From Flavobacterium arcticum (lineage in GTDB: Bacteria; Bacteroidota; Bacteroidia; Flavobacteriales; Flavobacteriaceae), in contig NZ_CP031188.1 of NCBI RefSeq assembly GCF_003344925.1, positions 1,486,501 to 1,550,500 on the forward strand: 64,000 nucleotides of DNA, in the 5' to 3' direction. Positions 1 to 7,431 of this stretch are shown here, piece by piece. The notes under the pieces were generated by a model. It made no database searches. It saw nothing but the letters and a program-made list of their open reading frames with translations, and was not told where the DNA came from. Position 1 is the stretch's first letter. Every line of letters starts with the position of its first letter. The position numbers and the translations under genes were made by a program.

Positions 1-2
1 AA

Positions 3-182
3 CTTATTGATGTTGAGAAATTATTTTCGCCTGTATTGACTGCCAAGCGTGAAAATCTTGCTATAGGTATGCAAATGCCTGTAAAGCAAGTTGCTTTTAC
101 TAACGATAATCGCTTATTGTTTCTTACAGCCGCTAACGGTATAGGCGTATACAATGGCGAAGAATATATAATGCTCGAATAA
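3..182 (+). CDS. 3' end of an unidentified protein gene (runs off the left edge)
   Basis: An open frame enters from the left edge and stops at TAA 180-182, leaving 59 readable residues. The tail reads like a beta-rich domain and ends GEEYIMLE. I do not recognise the family. It is on the opposite strand to the phage genes that follow, so it may be a separate phage module or a host gene. No upstream sequence is available to identify it or give a start. Confidence 0.5.
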   Translation, partial: LIDVEKLFSPVLTAKRENLAIGMQMPVKQVAFTNDNRLLFLTAANGIGVYNGEEYIMLE

Positions 183-193
183 AACTCTTTAAA

Positions 194-223
194 GATTGCC
201 ACGTCGTCCCTCCTCGCAATGAC
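194..223 (+). repeat. REP-like dispersed repeat, copy 1
   Basis: Sequence of the form gATTGCCACGTCGT...CTCGCAATGAC with short inverted arms (ATTGC/GCAAT). Related copies occur at 836-861, 5938-5973, 18570-18633 (inverted), 19280-19309 and, in part, 30677-30696. All are intergenic or at gene ends, as expected of a dispersed REP-like family. Confidence 0.6.
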
Positions 224-262
224 TGCGACTTTAAACTATCAACTGCGATTGTTTATTAATTA

Positions 263-802
263 CTACTGTACACTTAGTTTTCTATAATCGGCTTCTACTT
301 CATTTTGTAGCTTGGTTTGTGCTAGTAGGCTAAAAATTTCACCATAGGGTTTGCGCCCCAAGTCGAAAGGGTATTGCCCCAGCAGCTTACCGAGTTGCAC
401 AAGGGGCAGGGTGTCGTTATAGGTGTTTAGTTTTTCGGCACCAGCCAACTTCCAGAGGTGACTATCGGTGCTTTGTGACGACATTACTTTGTTCTCTGTA
501 AATACTACACGTTCCAGTTCTTTTAAGATAAATTTTCTGGCACTGAAATATTCGGTAATGCTTGCTCTCCAAAATTCTTTTTCGGTTACATCATAACAGA
601 TATTAAACAGCTGATATATACCTGCCCAGTCTTTTATTTTTGGCAATAGCCTAATAGCATATTTTACGTTAGCATACGGCATACTGTTGATGCTCATTTG
701 CTTTTTGGCAAAGCTGTTTTTTGGGTTAAGGTGTTCTAGAACGGCATCATACAGGAGGGTGTCGCCTAACTGGGAATATTTTTTTAGTGTGATGTTTCTC
801 AT
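263..802 (-). CDS. hypothetical phage protein, 179 aa
   Basis: 179 residues, no signal peptide or membrane segment, apparently mainly helical and soluble. It lies downstream of the terminase genes on the same strand, where morphogenesis genes are expected, but I recognise no family motif. The 58-bp gap to the terminase gene carries a REP-like repeat. Start is the only ATG that uses the full frame (MRNITLKKYSQLG). A structural or head-tail role is only inferred from position. Confidence 0.6.
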   Translation of the reverse strand: MRNITLKKYSQLGDTLLYDAVLEHLNPKNSFAKKQMSINSMPYANVKYAIRLLPKIKDWAGIYQLFNICYDVTEKEFWRASITEYFSARKFILKELERVVFTENKVMSSQSTDSHLWKLAGAEKLNTYNDTLPLVQLGKLLGQYPFDLGRKPYGEIFSLLAQTKLQNEVEADYRKLSVQ

Positions 803-835
803 TTTTTGTTTTTTAGTTTAGTGTTATGGGTTGTG

Positions 836-861
836 GATTGCCGCGCTTTGCTCGCAATGAC
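836..861 (+). repeat. REP-like dispersed repeat, copy 2
   Basis: Short variant (gATTGCCGCGC...GCTCGCAATGAC) that touches the stop codon of the terminase gene (stop at 861-863 on the minus strand). The inverted arms ATTGC/GCAAT are kept. Confidence 0.5.
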
Positions 862-2186
862 TACCCCACCCGAACGCGCGCGTTATAACTTTTGCGTAAA
901 GCAAACCAGTAACGCATCATGATGCTGTCCCATTCGTCGGGGCTGCGCCCTATGAGGGCTTTTACGCGGTCTTTGGGTATAATGCCCTGTTTGCCATCTT
1001 TGTCTATATCTTTTAGTTTTACTTGTTCCATCTCCTCAATGGTGGTTTGCTGCACGGTGTCGTTATCGCAGATTTCACCTGCCATGCGAGCGGTTATCAT
1101 TTCTGCCATTTTAATACTGCATTGACTCTTGAGGTTGTCATAATTTGGCTTTACATAGGTGCCGTTCTCTTTCATTTCGAGTGGCGAAGCATTATTAATG
1201 AATCCTTTGCATTTCAGGAAATCGACTACACCGCCACCCACACCATCTTCATCGGCTATGGTGTTGCTGAGTGCAATGCCAAACTTTGCTTGTAACTGGC
1301 GCGCTCGTGCTACTACCTCGTCAAGTCCTGATTTGGCTATAGCCTCCCGATGGATGCACAGCCAACCGTGCCACACCCTGAAAATGGTATTGTCGCGCCC
1401 TTTTCGGGCTACATCTATAGTTAGGTATTTGAGCCCTTCGGGGGTTATATGTATGGGGTTAAAATAGTCGGCAATAGCATCGTAGTCTATTAATGTGGCA
1501 GGGTCGTTGTCGTACTCCCAGTTGCCAAAATAGAGGCGTTCGCGACTGTTTTTATCTAATCGTAATAACGATTGCAGGTAACTTGGATGCAGGTATGGGT
1601 TATCTGTGGGTAGGCTTTGTATAAACTTGCGGTATTGTGGCAATGTGTTCTCTCGGTAGGGCTTGAAAAATTCTTTATATGCCCAGTTTTTAGAGGGGTT
1701 GCAACTGCCTAACATTTTCGGGATAAGCCCGTGTTCTGATAGTTTGTAGCGGATTCTACTTTTTACGATTTGCCAAGCATGATAGACTACTTGGTTGCAT
1801 TCGTCTATAAATGCGCCTGTAACTTCGAGCGAACCTAAACTGTCAAAATTCGGGTCGCTGGGATAATGAAACAAGTCTTTTAGCAGTATTTCGCTACCGT
1901 TGTTCCACCTGATTATATTCTCCTGAGCGCGGTAATGAAATTGCTTACTGATTTGTAATATAGTAGCGAGTTCAAAAAAGGTGTTGAGGGTGGTTTCTTT
2001 CAGGTTCTTGAGCTTGCTACGCCCCATGAGCCACCGTGTACCTGGGTATTTTTGGCACATTTCCATGAGCCAAAGACACCCGAGTGCGCTCTTGCCGCCG
2101 CCTGCTGCTCCGCCGTAGAGTACCTCTTCAGTTAGGTTGTCTTTTAGGTAGTAAATGGCGTGTTCTTGTTTAACCAACAGCTTCAT
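861..2186 (-). CDS. phage terminase large subunit (ATPase-nuclease)
   Basis: DNA-packaging motor that translocates phage DNA into the prohead and cuts it at headful or at specific ends. Walker A is GGAAGGGKS at residues 25-33, and a Walker B-like GAFIDE lies at 124-129. The C-terminal RNase H-like nuclease shows acidic residues in DVARKGRDN (258-266) and ADEDGVGGG (311-319). The 441-residue length is normal for a complete TerL. The start overlaps the small-subunit gene by 17 bp, the classical packaging-gene arrangement. This is the best single marker that the left end of the window is a tailed-phage prophage. Confidence 0.93.
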   Translation of the reverse strand: MKLLVKQEHAIYYLKDNLTEEVLYGGAAGGGKSALGCLWLMEMCQKYPGTRWLMGRSKLKNLKETTLNTFFELATILQISKQFHYRAQENIIRWNNGSEILLKDLFHYPSDPNFDSLGSLEVTGAFIDECNQVVYHAWQIVKSRIRYKLSEHGLIPKMLGSCNPSKNWAYKEFFKPYRENTLPQYRKFIQSLPTDNPYLHPSYLQSLLRLDKNSRERLYFGNWEYDNDPATLIDYDAIADYFNPIHITPEGLKYLTIDVARKGRDNTIFRVWHGWLCIHREAIAKSGLDEVVARARQLQAKFGIALSNTIADEDGVGGGVVDFLKCKGFINNASPLEMKENGTYVKPNYDNLKSQCSIKMAEMITARMAGEICDNDTVQQTTIEEMEQVKLKDIDKDGKQGIIPKDRVKALIGRSPDEWDSIMMRYWFALRKSYNARVRVG

Positions 2187-2688
2187 CTGCTTCGGGGTTT
2201 TGACCAGAGCCCAAATTAAGCAGTATGTCTTTTTGCGGTTCGTCGGCTTCGTCGTGCTTATCGCTCCACTGCTGGGGGTTGCGATTTTTGAGCCAAAATT
2301 GCTGACTACGGAAGTCGGCAGGGATGTGTTTTTCTACTTCAACCACTTCTATACGCTCTTTTTCTACGCGCTTGCCGTTATCGTCATAATAAATTTCTTT
2401 GCACTTTATTGCCTGCTTGGTGGTTATAACCCTATCTATAGCGGCATTGTATAACGATAGTGCTACCTCCATATCGGCGGCTTTTTTTCCTTTTATGATT
2501 TGGATGTTAAACTCGTCGTGGGTTTTTTTCCAACGTGTTAACGTACTAGAGGACACGCCGAAAAAGGTTTCGAGTTCTTTATCGGTTGCGCCTAGTAAGC
2601 ATAGCTTGTATGCCTGATGCGGATATTCTTTTTTATAACGGGGTTTGCGTATTTTGGTGGAAGCTACAGTAGATTGTGCTTCTTTCAT
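2170..2688 (-). CDS. phage terminase small subunit (helix-turn-helix)
   Basis: 172 residues. An N-terminal helix-turn-helix (about residues 25-55, LGATDKELETFFGVSSSTLT then RWKK) is typical of small terminase subunits that recognise the packaging site. A charged C-terminal half follows that could contact the large subunit. Its stop codon lies inside the start of the large-subunit gene (17-bp overlap), implying coupled translation. Assignment rests on the HTH plus its place immediately before TerL. Confidence 0.82.
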   Translation of the reverse strand: MKEAQSTVASTKIRKPRYKKEYPHQAYKLCLLGATDKELETFFGVSSSTLTRWKKTHDEFNIQIIKGKKAADMEVALSLYNAAIDRVITTKQAIKCKEIYYDDNGKRVEKERIEVVEVEKHIPADFRSQQFWLKNRNPQQWSDKHDEADEPQKDILLNLGSGQNPEADEAVG

Positions 2689-2742
2689 TTAGTTGGGGTT
2701 TGTGAAATATTGGGTATTTTTAATAATAAGGAAGGATTATTT

Positions 2743-3213
2743 TTAATTTTTAGAGGCTTGTAATTTAGCTTCTAAAGAAGCTATTCTTTCACTTAATTCA
2801 TTAATGGATCTTTGTCCACTTTTTATTTGCTCGATTTCAAACTCACGAGAAGCTTTCATCAACTCATACTCTTGAGAAATTCTATTTTGTTCCTCCTCTA
2901 GCTTATCTAATACCTTTTTGTTATACCTCTGCCCCTTTATAGCTCCTAAGGTCATTCGCTCAATAATCATTGTAAGATAAGGTACAAGCAAAGTATAAAA
3001 TATGGCAATCAATAAAGGTGCTAATAATGCCCAATAGCCACAATAGTTTTTATCGATGTGTTTAATTTTATTTTCAATGGAGCTGTCAGATAAAAGCAAG
3101 ACGAGGATAGGGCGCCAGTTCCAAAGTAGAAAGGCTAATGCAAACGAACCTGTGATAGGGGTTTTAATCCTGTCGCGAGATGTTTCTAAAAAGTCTTTAA
3201 GTAAATCTTTCAT
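2743..3213 (-). CDS. membrane protein with C-terminal coiled coil (DUF4065-linked)
   Basis: 156 residues. Two probable transmembrane helices (about residues 22-42 and 62-84) are followed by a charged heptad-like coiled coil (about 100-150). The N-terminal pattern (DRIKTPITGSFALAFLLWNW) resembles a widespread unnamed membrane family. It sits 2 bp after the next membrane gene and forms a three-gene unit with it and the DUF4065 gene. A toxin or effector role is inference; a holin is a less likely alternative, given the long cytoplasmic coil. Confidence 0.65.
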   Translation of the reverse strand: MKDLLKDFLETSRDRIKTPITGSFALAFLLWNWRPILVLLLSDSSIENKIKHIDKNYCGYWALLAPLLIAIFYTLLVPYLTMIIERMTLGAIKGQRYNKKVLDKLEEEQNRISQEYELMKASREFEIEQIKSGQRSINELSERIASLEAKLQASKN

Positions 3214-3215
3214 AG

Positions 3216-3596
3216 CTATTTATCCCTCCCTTTAAACAAGTCTTTTAGTACAATAGCCATTAAACCCAGTACATTAAGTGTGGTTGTGCCCAGTAGGGTA
3301 GCCATAACGGTATCTGAAAGTTTAATTATATTGAAACCTACGGAGAGTAGGATAATGATAACAGCACCAAGCCAAATGCTTACTAATGTGGTTGCCCAGA
3401 GTATAAGTTTCTTGCGGTGTATGGAGTCGGCTTCATAGCGTTCTAGTTCGGCTTGACGTTCGCGCTCTTCAAAACTTATTTCTTGTTCTTCGGCTTTAAT
3501 TTCGTCTTCGGGGTTTACCTCTATTTTGGTATCCCTAAACGATATTTGTCGTAGTTTTTTTAGTTCTTTAACGTTGAAGTTGCCTTTGTCGCTCAT
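3216..3596 (-). CDS. small two-helix membrane protein (DUF4065-linked)
   Basis: 126 residues. A highly charged, Glu-rich N-terminal half (about 1-60) precedes two hydrophobic helices (about 64-85 and 94-116) separated by a TLLGTTT turn. It is 2 bp upstream of the coiled-coil membrane gene and 30 bp downstream of the DUF4065 gene, so the three are probably one transcript. No enzyme motif is visible. Toxins paired with DUF4065/Panacea antitoxins can be membrane proteins, so this is a candidate toxin. Confidence 0.65.
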   Translation of the reverse strand: MSDKGNFNVKELKKLRQISFRDTKIEVNPEDEIKAEEQEISFEERERQAELERYEADSIHRKKLILWATTLVSIWLGAVIIILLSVGFNIIKLSDTVMATLLGTTTLNVLGLMAIVLKDLFKGRDK

Positions 3597-3626
3597 AGTT
3601 GATGGATACTACTTGATTTCTATGAC

Positions 3627-4109
3627 TTATGATGCGTGGTCTAATACTTCGTGCATTTTGGTCTCGTAGTATTTTTGTACTAACTCTTTTGGGAGTGTAA
3701 GATTGTACCCTTTTGGGTATATTTCTGACCAAGGCGTGCCTTTGGTGTGTGTTATGGCACTTAGCTCTTTGCCAGAATATTGCCCGTATTTATCCCATAT
3801 AAAGTCTAAAAACTCAGCGTCTTCATCAGAAATAGCGTCTTTGTTGGCTTCTTTTAAGAAAATAGGCTCGTTAACTTTATTGCCGCCATACTTTTTTAGG
3901 GTATGGTATAGTGTGGGCAGTACAGGACCTAGATCCCAAGCTTGTGGTTCTTCGGTTACTAGCTTGTCGCCATCGCTCAATGCTAAGTACCACCCGTAGG
4001 CAATGTAAGTTAGTTTTATTAACTTCATTGGCGTTAACTGATCGTCGTTAGCATACTTTTTTATAAAGTAGTTTACAATAGTAACTGGGTTATACATAGG
4101 TTTTTGCAT
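3627..4109 (-). CDS. DUF4065 / Panacea-domain protein (antitoxin-like, GepA/SocA type)
   Basis: 160 residues matching the DUF4065 pattern: N-terminal VTIVNYFIKKY and LTPMKLIKLTYIAYGWYLA, then AWDLGPVLPTLYHTLKKYG, and a C-terminal HTKGTPWSEIY. The fold is found in phage-associated GepA, in the SocA antitoxin/proteolytic adaptor, and as the Panacea domain of many two-gene toxin-antitoxin systems. It has its own probable promoter box (4138-4145) and a perfect inverted repeat upstream (4191-4218), separating it from the replication genes. I infer a self-contained module with the two downstream membrane genes. Confidence 0.85.
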   Translation of the reverse strand: MQKPMYNPVTIVNYFIKKYANDDQLTPMKLIKLTYIAYGWYLALSDGDKLVTEEPQAWDLGPVLPTLYHTLKKYGGNKVNEPIFLKEANKDAISDEDAEFLDFIWDKYGQYSGKELSAITHTKGTPWSEIYPKGYNLTLPKELVQKYYETKMHEVLDHAS

Positions 4110-4137
4110 TTAAACGGATGGTTTTTAGTTGGTATTA

Positions 4138-4145
4138 CAAAAGTA
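4138..4145 (-). promoter_or_regulatory. -7 box of the DUF4065 module
   Basis: TACTTTTG on the minus strand matches TAnnTTTG and lies 29 bp before the DUF4065 start. No clear TTG is seen at the usual -33 distance, so the promoter may be weak or assisted. Confidence 0.4.
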
Positions 4146-4190
4146 ACAAATTTTATTTTAATTGTTGTGTTAATAAAATTACAATAATTG

Positions 4191-4218
4191 TACCATTTGC
4201 ACGCGTGTGCAAATGGTA
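4191..4218. promoter_or_regulatory. 28-bp perfect inverted repeat (candidate operator)
   Basis: Arms TACCATTTGCAC and GTGCAAATGGTA are perfectly complementary around a 4-base centre (GCGT). The site lies 45 bp upstream of the DUF4065 -7 box and after the stop of the gene before it. An operator fits best; a terminator is less likely because neither side has a clean T-run directly after the stem. Confidence 0.5.
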
Positions 4219-4272
4219 TTTATTTTTGGTTAAAAATCAGTATATCAAAGAACTATTGGTAATGATGAGGTG

Positions 4273-4824
4273 TTAACTCTTGCTGCTTTTGCCATGCCAT
4301 ATCCGTTTTAGGTTTTGCGAGTAGTTAAACTCGTCGATACTGCTAAAATCGGCATGGGTGCGGTGGCTTTCTTCTTCGGCTACTTGGCAACGCTCTTCAA
4401 AATAATCACGAAAGAATGATAGTACTTTGGCTATGGTAAGGCTTTCGTAAAACTCGCCATATTGCCCCGAGATGATTTTCTTGAACAAATAGGTTAGGTC
4501 GCTCATTTTTAGGCTGTAATAGTTGTTGTTTACCTCTTGGGCGCATAGCTCTATCTGTTCTTCTGTCATGGGTTTGTTTAGGTTGAGTATATCGTTTAAG
4601 TATACTAGCCAGCCCATTACGAGTGCATTGGCAAAGGCAGTGTTTTTTTCGCGCTGAATGCTGCCTAGTGTGGGGGCGGGGGCGTTTATTGCCTGTGCTA
4701 CGGTGCTCAACTTTCCTGAATGTCGCATACAGTTAACGGGACTGTAAACCTTCAGCAATTTTTCGTTTGAAATCGTTGCTATACTGTGTTTTGCCTTTTC
4801 GGGAAGGTGCTCTTGTTTGCTCAT
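4273..4824 (-). CDS. prophage protein next to the replication gene, DUF6633-like
   Basis: 183 residues, soluble. The order LLKVYSP near residue 23, a central VMGWLVYLNDILNLNKPM, then a segment ending GQYGEFYESLTIAKVLSFFR, resembles a protein that recurs beside replication genes in Bacteroidetes prophages and mobile elements (DUF6633 is my best guess from memory). The gene begins inside the last 92 bp of the DUF1376 gene. The conserved LLKVYSP lies within that overlap, which supports the early start. Function unknown; a replication accessory role is inferred from position. Confidence 0.65.
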   Translation of the reverse strand: MSKQEHLPEKAKHSIATISNEKLLKVYSPVNCMRHSGKLSTVAQAINAPAPTLGSIQREKNTAFANALVMGWLVYLNDILNLNKPMTEEQIELCAQEVNNNYYSLKMSDLTYLFKKIISGQYGEFYESLTIAKVLSFFRDYFEERCQVAEEESHRTHADFSSIDEFNYSQNLKRIWHGKSSKS

Positions 4825-5533
4825 TGCTTTTCAGTTCAAAAAATCCTTTCCAACCTTTGCTCATGCTTTGGTGCATTATGGCTATGGCATCGGCTTCGCT
4901 ATCAAGAGACAGGGTGCCGAGTTCGGCAAGGGCTGCTTGCTCGCTTTGCGGGCTGCGGTAATGAAAATTATGTTCTGTAGCGCGGTAGTTTTTCCATGCT
5001 TGCCATTGTTGTGCAAATGCTTCGGTAGGGTAGGGGTAGGTTATGTTTTGTTTTTCTCCCGTACCCTCTTTTCTATTTTCATTATTATTTTCTATTTCAT
5101 ATTCACTTTCATTTTCTAAAGGCTTTTTTTGGGTTAGGGTTGGGTTATTGGTTTCGTCCTGATTTGTATTGTTGTTAGTAATGGTATTGGTAGTCGCCCC
5201 GTCTTGACCTTGGGGGGCATTGTCTTTTTTGGGACGACCACCTTTTTTACCATTTTCTGATTGTTTTTGTTTAAACCGTGCTCTTTTTTCGCGTTCAAAC
5301 TCTAACCTTTCGTTATAATACACATCGTTTTTCTCGACAAACTTTTCGCGAATGGATAGCCACACGTTTTCCCAACCTGCGCCTATAATTATGCTAATTC
5401 TTTTTTTGGGTATGCCAAGGTTTACCCACTGGTAAGCTAGGAGCTTTATGTAAGCTCCTGTTTCTTCGCACGTCATGTGGAGTGTGCCTACCAAGAAGTC
5501 TTGGGCATAGAATGGAAATGCGGGATCTTTCAT
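4733..5533 (-). CDS. DUF1376-family phage replication protein
   Basis: 266 residues. The N-terminal DUF1376 (YdaU-like) domain is clear: FPFYAQDFLVGTLHMTCEET at residues 6-25, then the winged-helix-like region to about residue 90 and the basic FKQKQSENGKKGGRPKK. An Asn/Thr/Glu-rich linker follows, then a C-terminal part of about 90 residues (YPTEAFAQQWQAWKNYR). Such proteins act in phage replication initiation, often as organisers for a DnaC-like loader. The start shares one base with the previous stop (TAATG), so translation is coupled. The last 92 bp also encode the start of the next gene. Confidence 0.75.
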   Translation of the reverse strand: MKDPAFPFYAQDFLVGTLHMTCEETGAYIKLLAYQWVNLGIPKKRISIIIGAGWENVWLSIREKFVEKNDVYYNERLEFEREKRARFKQKQSENGKKGGRPKKDNAPQGQDGATTNTITNNNTNQDETNNPTLTQKKPLENESEYEIENNNENRKEGTGEKQNITYPYPTEAFAQQWQAWKNYRATEHNFHYRSPQSEQAALAELGTLSLDSEADAIAIMHQSMSKGWKGFFELKSNEQTRAPSRKGKTQYSNDFKRKIAEGLQSR

Positions 5534-5781
5534 TATACGCGTGCCAAGTTGTCTATTATTACATTGTTATAGGTGCCTTTTGAGCCTGAGATATGAAATT
5601 CTATCTCGGCTACATCGCCAGGAAAAAGGTCGTTTAACAATTCTATTTTTGTGCCGAGTGCGCTGGGGTATATTATCCTGCCTGTTTCTTGCTCAAAGTG
5701 AACTTGTTGTACGGCTGTGCCTAGTTTTGTAGTTTTTACTTCTCCTACTGCGGTAATGATTCCTTTTGCTTTAAATTGCAT
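5533..5781 (-). CDS. small DUF3127-like OB-fold protein
   Basis: 82 residues, nearly all beta: GIITAVGEVKTTKLGTAVQQ, then a GTKIELLNDLFPGDVAEIEF segment and a final NVIIDNLARV. This matches the DUF3127 layout, an OB-fold family resembling minimal single-stranded DNA-binding proteins in Bacteroidetes phages and chromosomes. It precedes the DUF1376 gene with a TAATG junction. A second protein of the same shape is at 6383-6652. A DNA-binding role in phage replication is inferred. Confidence 0.6.
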   Translation of the reverse strand: MQFKAKGIITAVGEVKTTKLGTAVQQVHFEQETGRIIYPSALGTKIELLNDLFPGDVAEIEFHISGSKGTYNNVIIDNLARV

Positions 5782-5937
5782 AGTGTTAATAATTTGTTGG
5801 TTTAAATATTAGGTTGGTTTTTGCTGTAATAGTATGGAGGCTATTATTTGGGTTAACGTTGGGTTTTTTAATAGATATTAGTAATTAGGCATAAGCCAAT
5901 AGCCAAAAGAGGATGTTATTTTTGACTATATGATTTA

Positions 5938-5973
5938 GATTGCCACGCTCCGTGGCTCTTCGCTCGCAATGAC
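5938..5973 (+). repeat. REP-like dispersed repeat, copy 3
   Basis: gATTGCCACGCTCCGTGGCTCTTCGC-type copy ending CGCAATGAC. It contains an inner GCCACG/CGTGGC hairpin. It lies in the 240-bp gap between two small prophage genes and is probably a later insertion. Confidence 0.55.
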
Positions 5974-6022
5974 GTTAGCTGTTTTTCTGTGACTGCAACC
6001 TGCGTCTTTACAACTTTCGTCT

Positions 6023-6295
6023 TTATGACTTTTGACTATCTGTTTCTTTTATTTTTACATTTTGAAAACAGAGCCTATTGGCTATTTGGTTAAAATCGAG
6101 TGTACCAGCACTGTTTTTAGTTAGTTTGTTATATACTACTGCTGGTGCAAGATTGCCAAGTGCATGAAAAAAATCGGCAGCATTGCTGTTGTCTTCCAGT
6201 TCTTTTATATCGATGTGGTTTTCACATTCTGTTTCGAAAAGTTGTTGTAACTGTTCGAGTATTTTTACGGTATATTCTTGTTGTTTTGATTCCAT
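6023..6295 (-). CDS. hypothetical prophage protein, 90 aa
   Basis: 90 residues, acidic, soluble, with a helical N-terminus (YTVKILEQLQQLFETECENH). No family recognised. It lies among early-region small genes transcribed away from the repressor and is probably part of the early transcript. Confidence 0.5.
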   Translation of the reverse strand: MESKQQEYTVKILEQLQQLFETECENHIDIKELEDNSNAADFFHALGNLAPAVVYNKLTKNSAGTLDFNQIANRLCFQNVKIKETDSQKS

Positions 6296-6382
6296 TGTTT
6301 TTCAGTGCTCTGCCCCATGTTTTTTGGGTGGGCTGTTTTAAATGTTAATGTTTGTTTGGTTTTGAGGGGTTTTACCTCATGG

Positions 6383-6652
6383 TTATTGCATAAGGGCACT
6401 CCCTGTTTGGGTTACCTCTTGTGCTACAAGGTTGTTATACTGTATACCGCTATTTTTAGAGGTTTTTCCTTCTAGTGTTACGGTTACTTCTATCTCGTCG
6501 TTTTCTTTAAAGGCGTCAAGATCTGCCATGCGCCTACCGCGAAATTCTACAAAGGCTTTTTGCCTAAATCCTGGTGCTATGGTTACTACTTTTTTTTCGT
6601 GTCCGGCTGTGTTACGGTACTCAATGCTCTCAATGTTTCCTGAAATTTTCAT
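6383..6652 (-). CDS. second DUF3127-like OB-fold protein
   Basis: 89 residues with the same beta pattern as the protein at 5533-5781: MKISGNIESIEYRNTAGHEK, a FKENDEIEVTVTLEGKT strand pair, and a final IQYNNLVAQEV. The two share organisation but little direct identity, so they are distant paralogs or two members of the family with separate roles. Predicted to bind single-stranded DNA or a partner protein. Confidence 0.55.
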   Translation of the reverse strand: MKISGNIESIEYRNTAGHEKKVVTIAPGFRQKAFVEFRGRRMADLDAFKENDEIEVTVTLEGKTSKNSGIQYNNLVAQEVTQTGSALMQ

Positions 6653-6721
6653 GATGAAAAGTTTAATAATTAAAAAAAATGTTGAAGTATTGGATTATTG
6701 ATAACTATGTGGGCAGAGTGC

Positions 6722-6973
6722 CTAATGGTGCTGTAGTAATGATGTGACAGCTAACTTTTCTTGAGAAATTTGTAACGTTAACGCATGGAGCGTTTCTACT
6801 TTTTGGTGTAAAAGGCTATTTAGTAATTCTTGTAGTGCTTCAAGGTCTTTTTCGCGTTTTGCTTCGCGGTTAAAGATGCTGTAAAACGGAAGTTGTTTTA
6901 CTGCCTTTATTTCTTTTTCACAGTCGGTAATGCGGCTGTTAATTGCTTGCAGCTTACTGTAAATTTTTTTCAT
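6722..6973 (-). CDS. hypothetical coiled-coil prophage protein, 83 aa
   Basis: 83 residues, almost entirely helical and charged (INSRITDCEKEIKAVKQ; EAKREKDLEALQELLNSLLH), suggesting a short coiled coil. No motif recognised. Part of the leftward early gene set. Confidence 0.5.
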   Translation of the reverse strand: MKKIYSKLQAINSRITDCEKEIKAVKQLPFYSIFNREAKREKDLEALQELLNSLLHQKVETLHALTLQISQEKLAVTSLLQHH

Positions 6974-7005
6974 GATAGTTCTTTTTTAGTTGGGGTAAGG
7001 GGTGG

Positions 7006-7311
7006 TTATTCTGTTATAGTAAATTTTTTATCATTGTTAAAGTGTAATATTGCGCTTAGTTCTTCGTTAGTGTAATTTATTTTTACACTAACGATTGTTT
7101 TTGGTGGTTTATTTTCCACATTTTCATCTAATTGATATAGTTCGGCGTATAATATGCGTAATAATTGTTTTGTTTTCTCTTTTTTATACTGCGCTTTTGT
7201 GGTGTTTTCCACATCGTTTGCTGCACTATATTTAGTTAAACAACGCGTATATGCCCATTTTATTTTTTCTAACTCATTTATTTTTTCTCTTACATGTTGT
7301 TTTTTGCACAT
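7006..7311 (-). CDS. first leftward early prophage gene, 101 aa, unknown
   Basis: 101 residues, basic, helical first half, short beta tail (VSVKINYTNEELSAILHFN). It is the gene nearest the divergent promoter and so occupies the cro-like position, but I see no clear helix-turn-helix. Its 3' part contains a 14-nt sequence also found in the intergenic operator region (see 7041-7054). Confidence 0.5.
   Translation of the reverse strand: MCKKQHVREKINELEKIKWAYTRCLTKYSAANDVENTTKAQYKKEKTKQLLRILYAELYQLDENVENKPPKTIVSVKINYTNEELSAILHFNNDKKFTITE
7041..7054. promoter_or_regulatory. second copy of operator-like sequence inside the early gene
   Basis: AAGTGTAATATTGC occurs here and again in the divergent intergenic region (7347-7360). 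Two identical 14-mers on either side of an early gene fit multiple repressor sites, as in other temperate phages. Confidence 0.3.
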
Positions 7312-7326
7312 TTATAAGTATCTTTG
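7297..7326 (+). promoter_or_regulatory. repressor promoter (TTG-N19-TATCTTTG)
   Basis: TTG at 7297-7299 and TATCTTTG at 7319-7326 with a 19-bp spacer match the Bacteroidetes housekeeping promoter. It reads towards the repressor start at 7432 and leaves a leader of about 100 nt. Confidence 0.6.
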
Positions 7327-7339
7327 TTCAAATACAGGA

Positions 7340-7369
7340 CAAAATTAAGTGTAATATTGCACATTTCAA
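7340..7369 (-). promoter_or_regulatory. early leftward promoter with operator-like palindrome
   Basis: On the minus strand, TTG (7367-7369) is followed after 19 bp by TAATTTTG (7340-7347). The spacer contains GTGTAATATTGCAC (7349-7362), an imperfect palindrome with one mismatched pair, placed where a bound repressor would block this promoter. It faces away from and lies beside the repressor promoter. Confidence 0.55.
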
Positions 7370-7431
7370 AATTAAATCAAGTTAAATTTTAAACTTTTGT
7401 TGAGGTTTAATGGTTAAAGTTATATAAAGTT

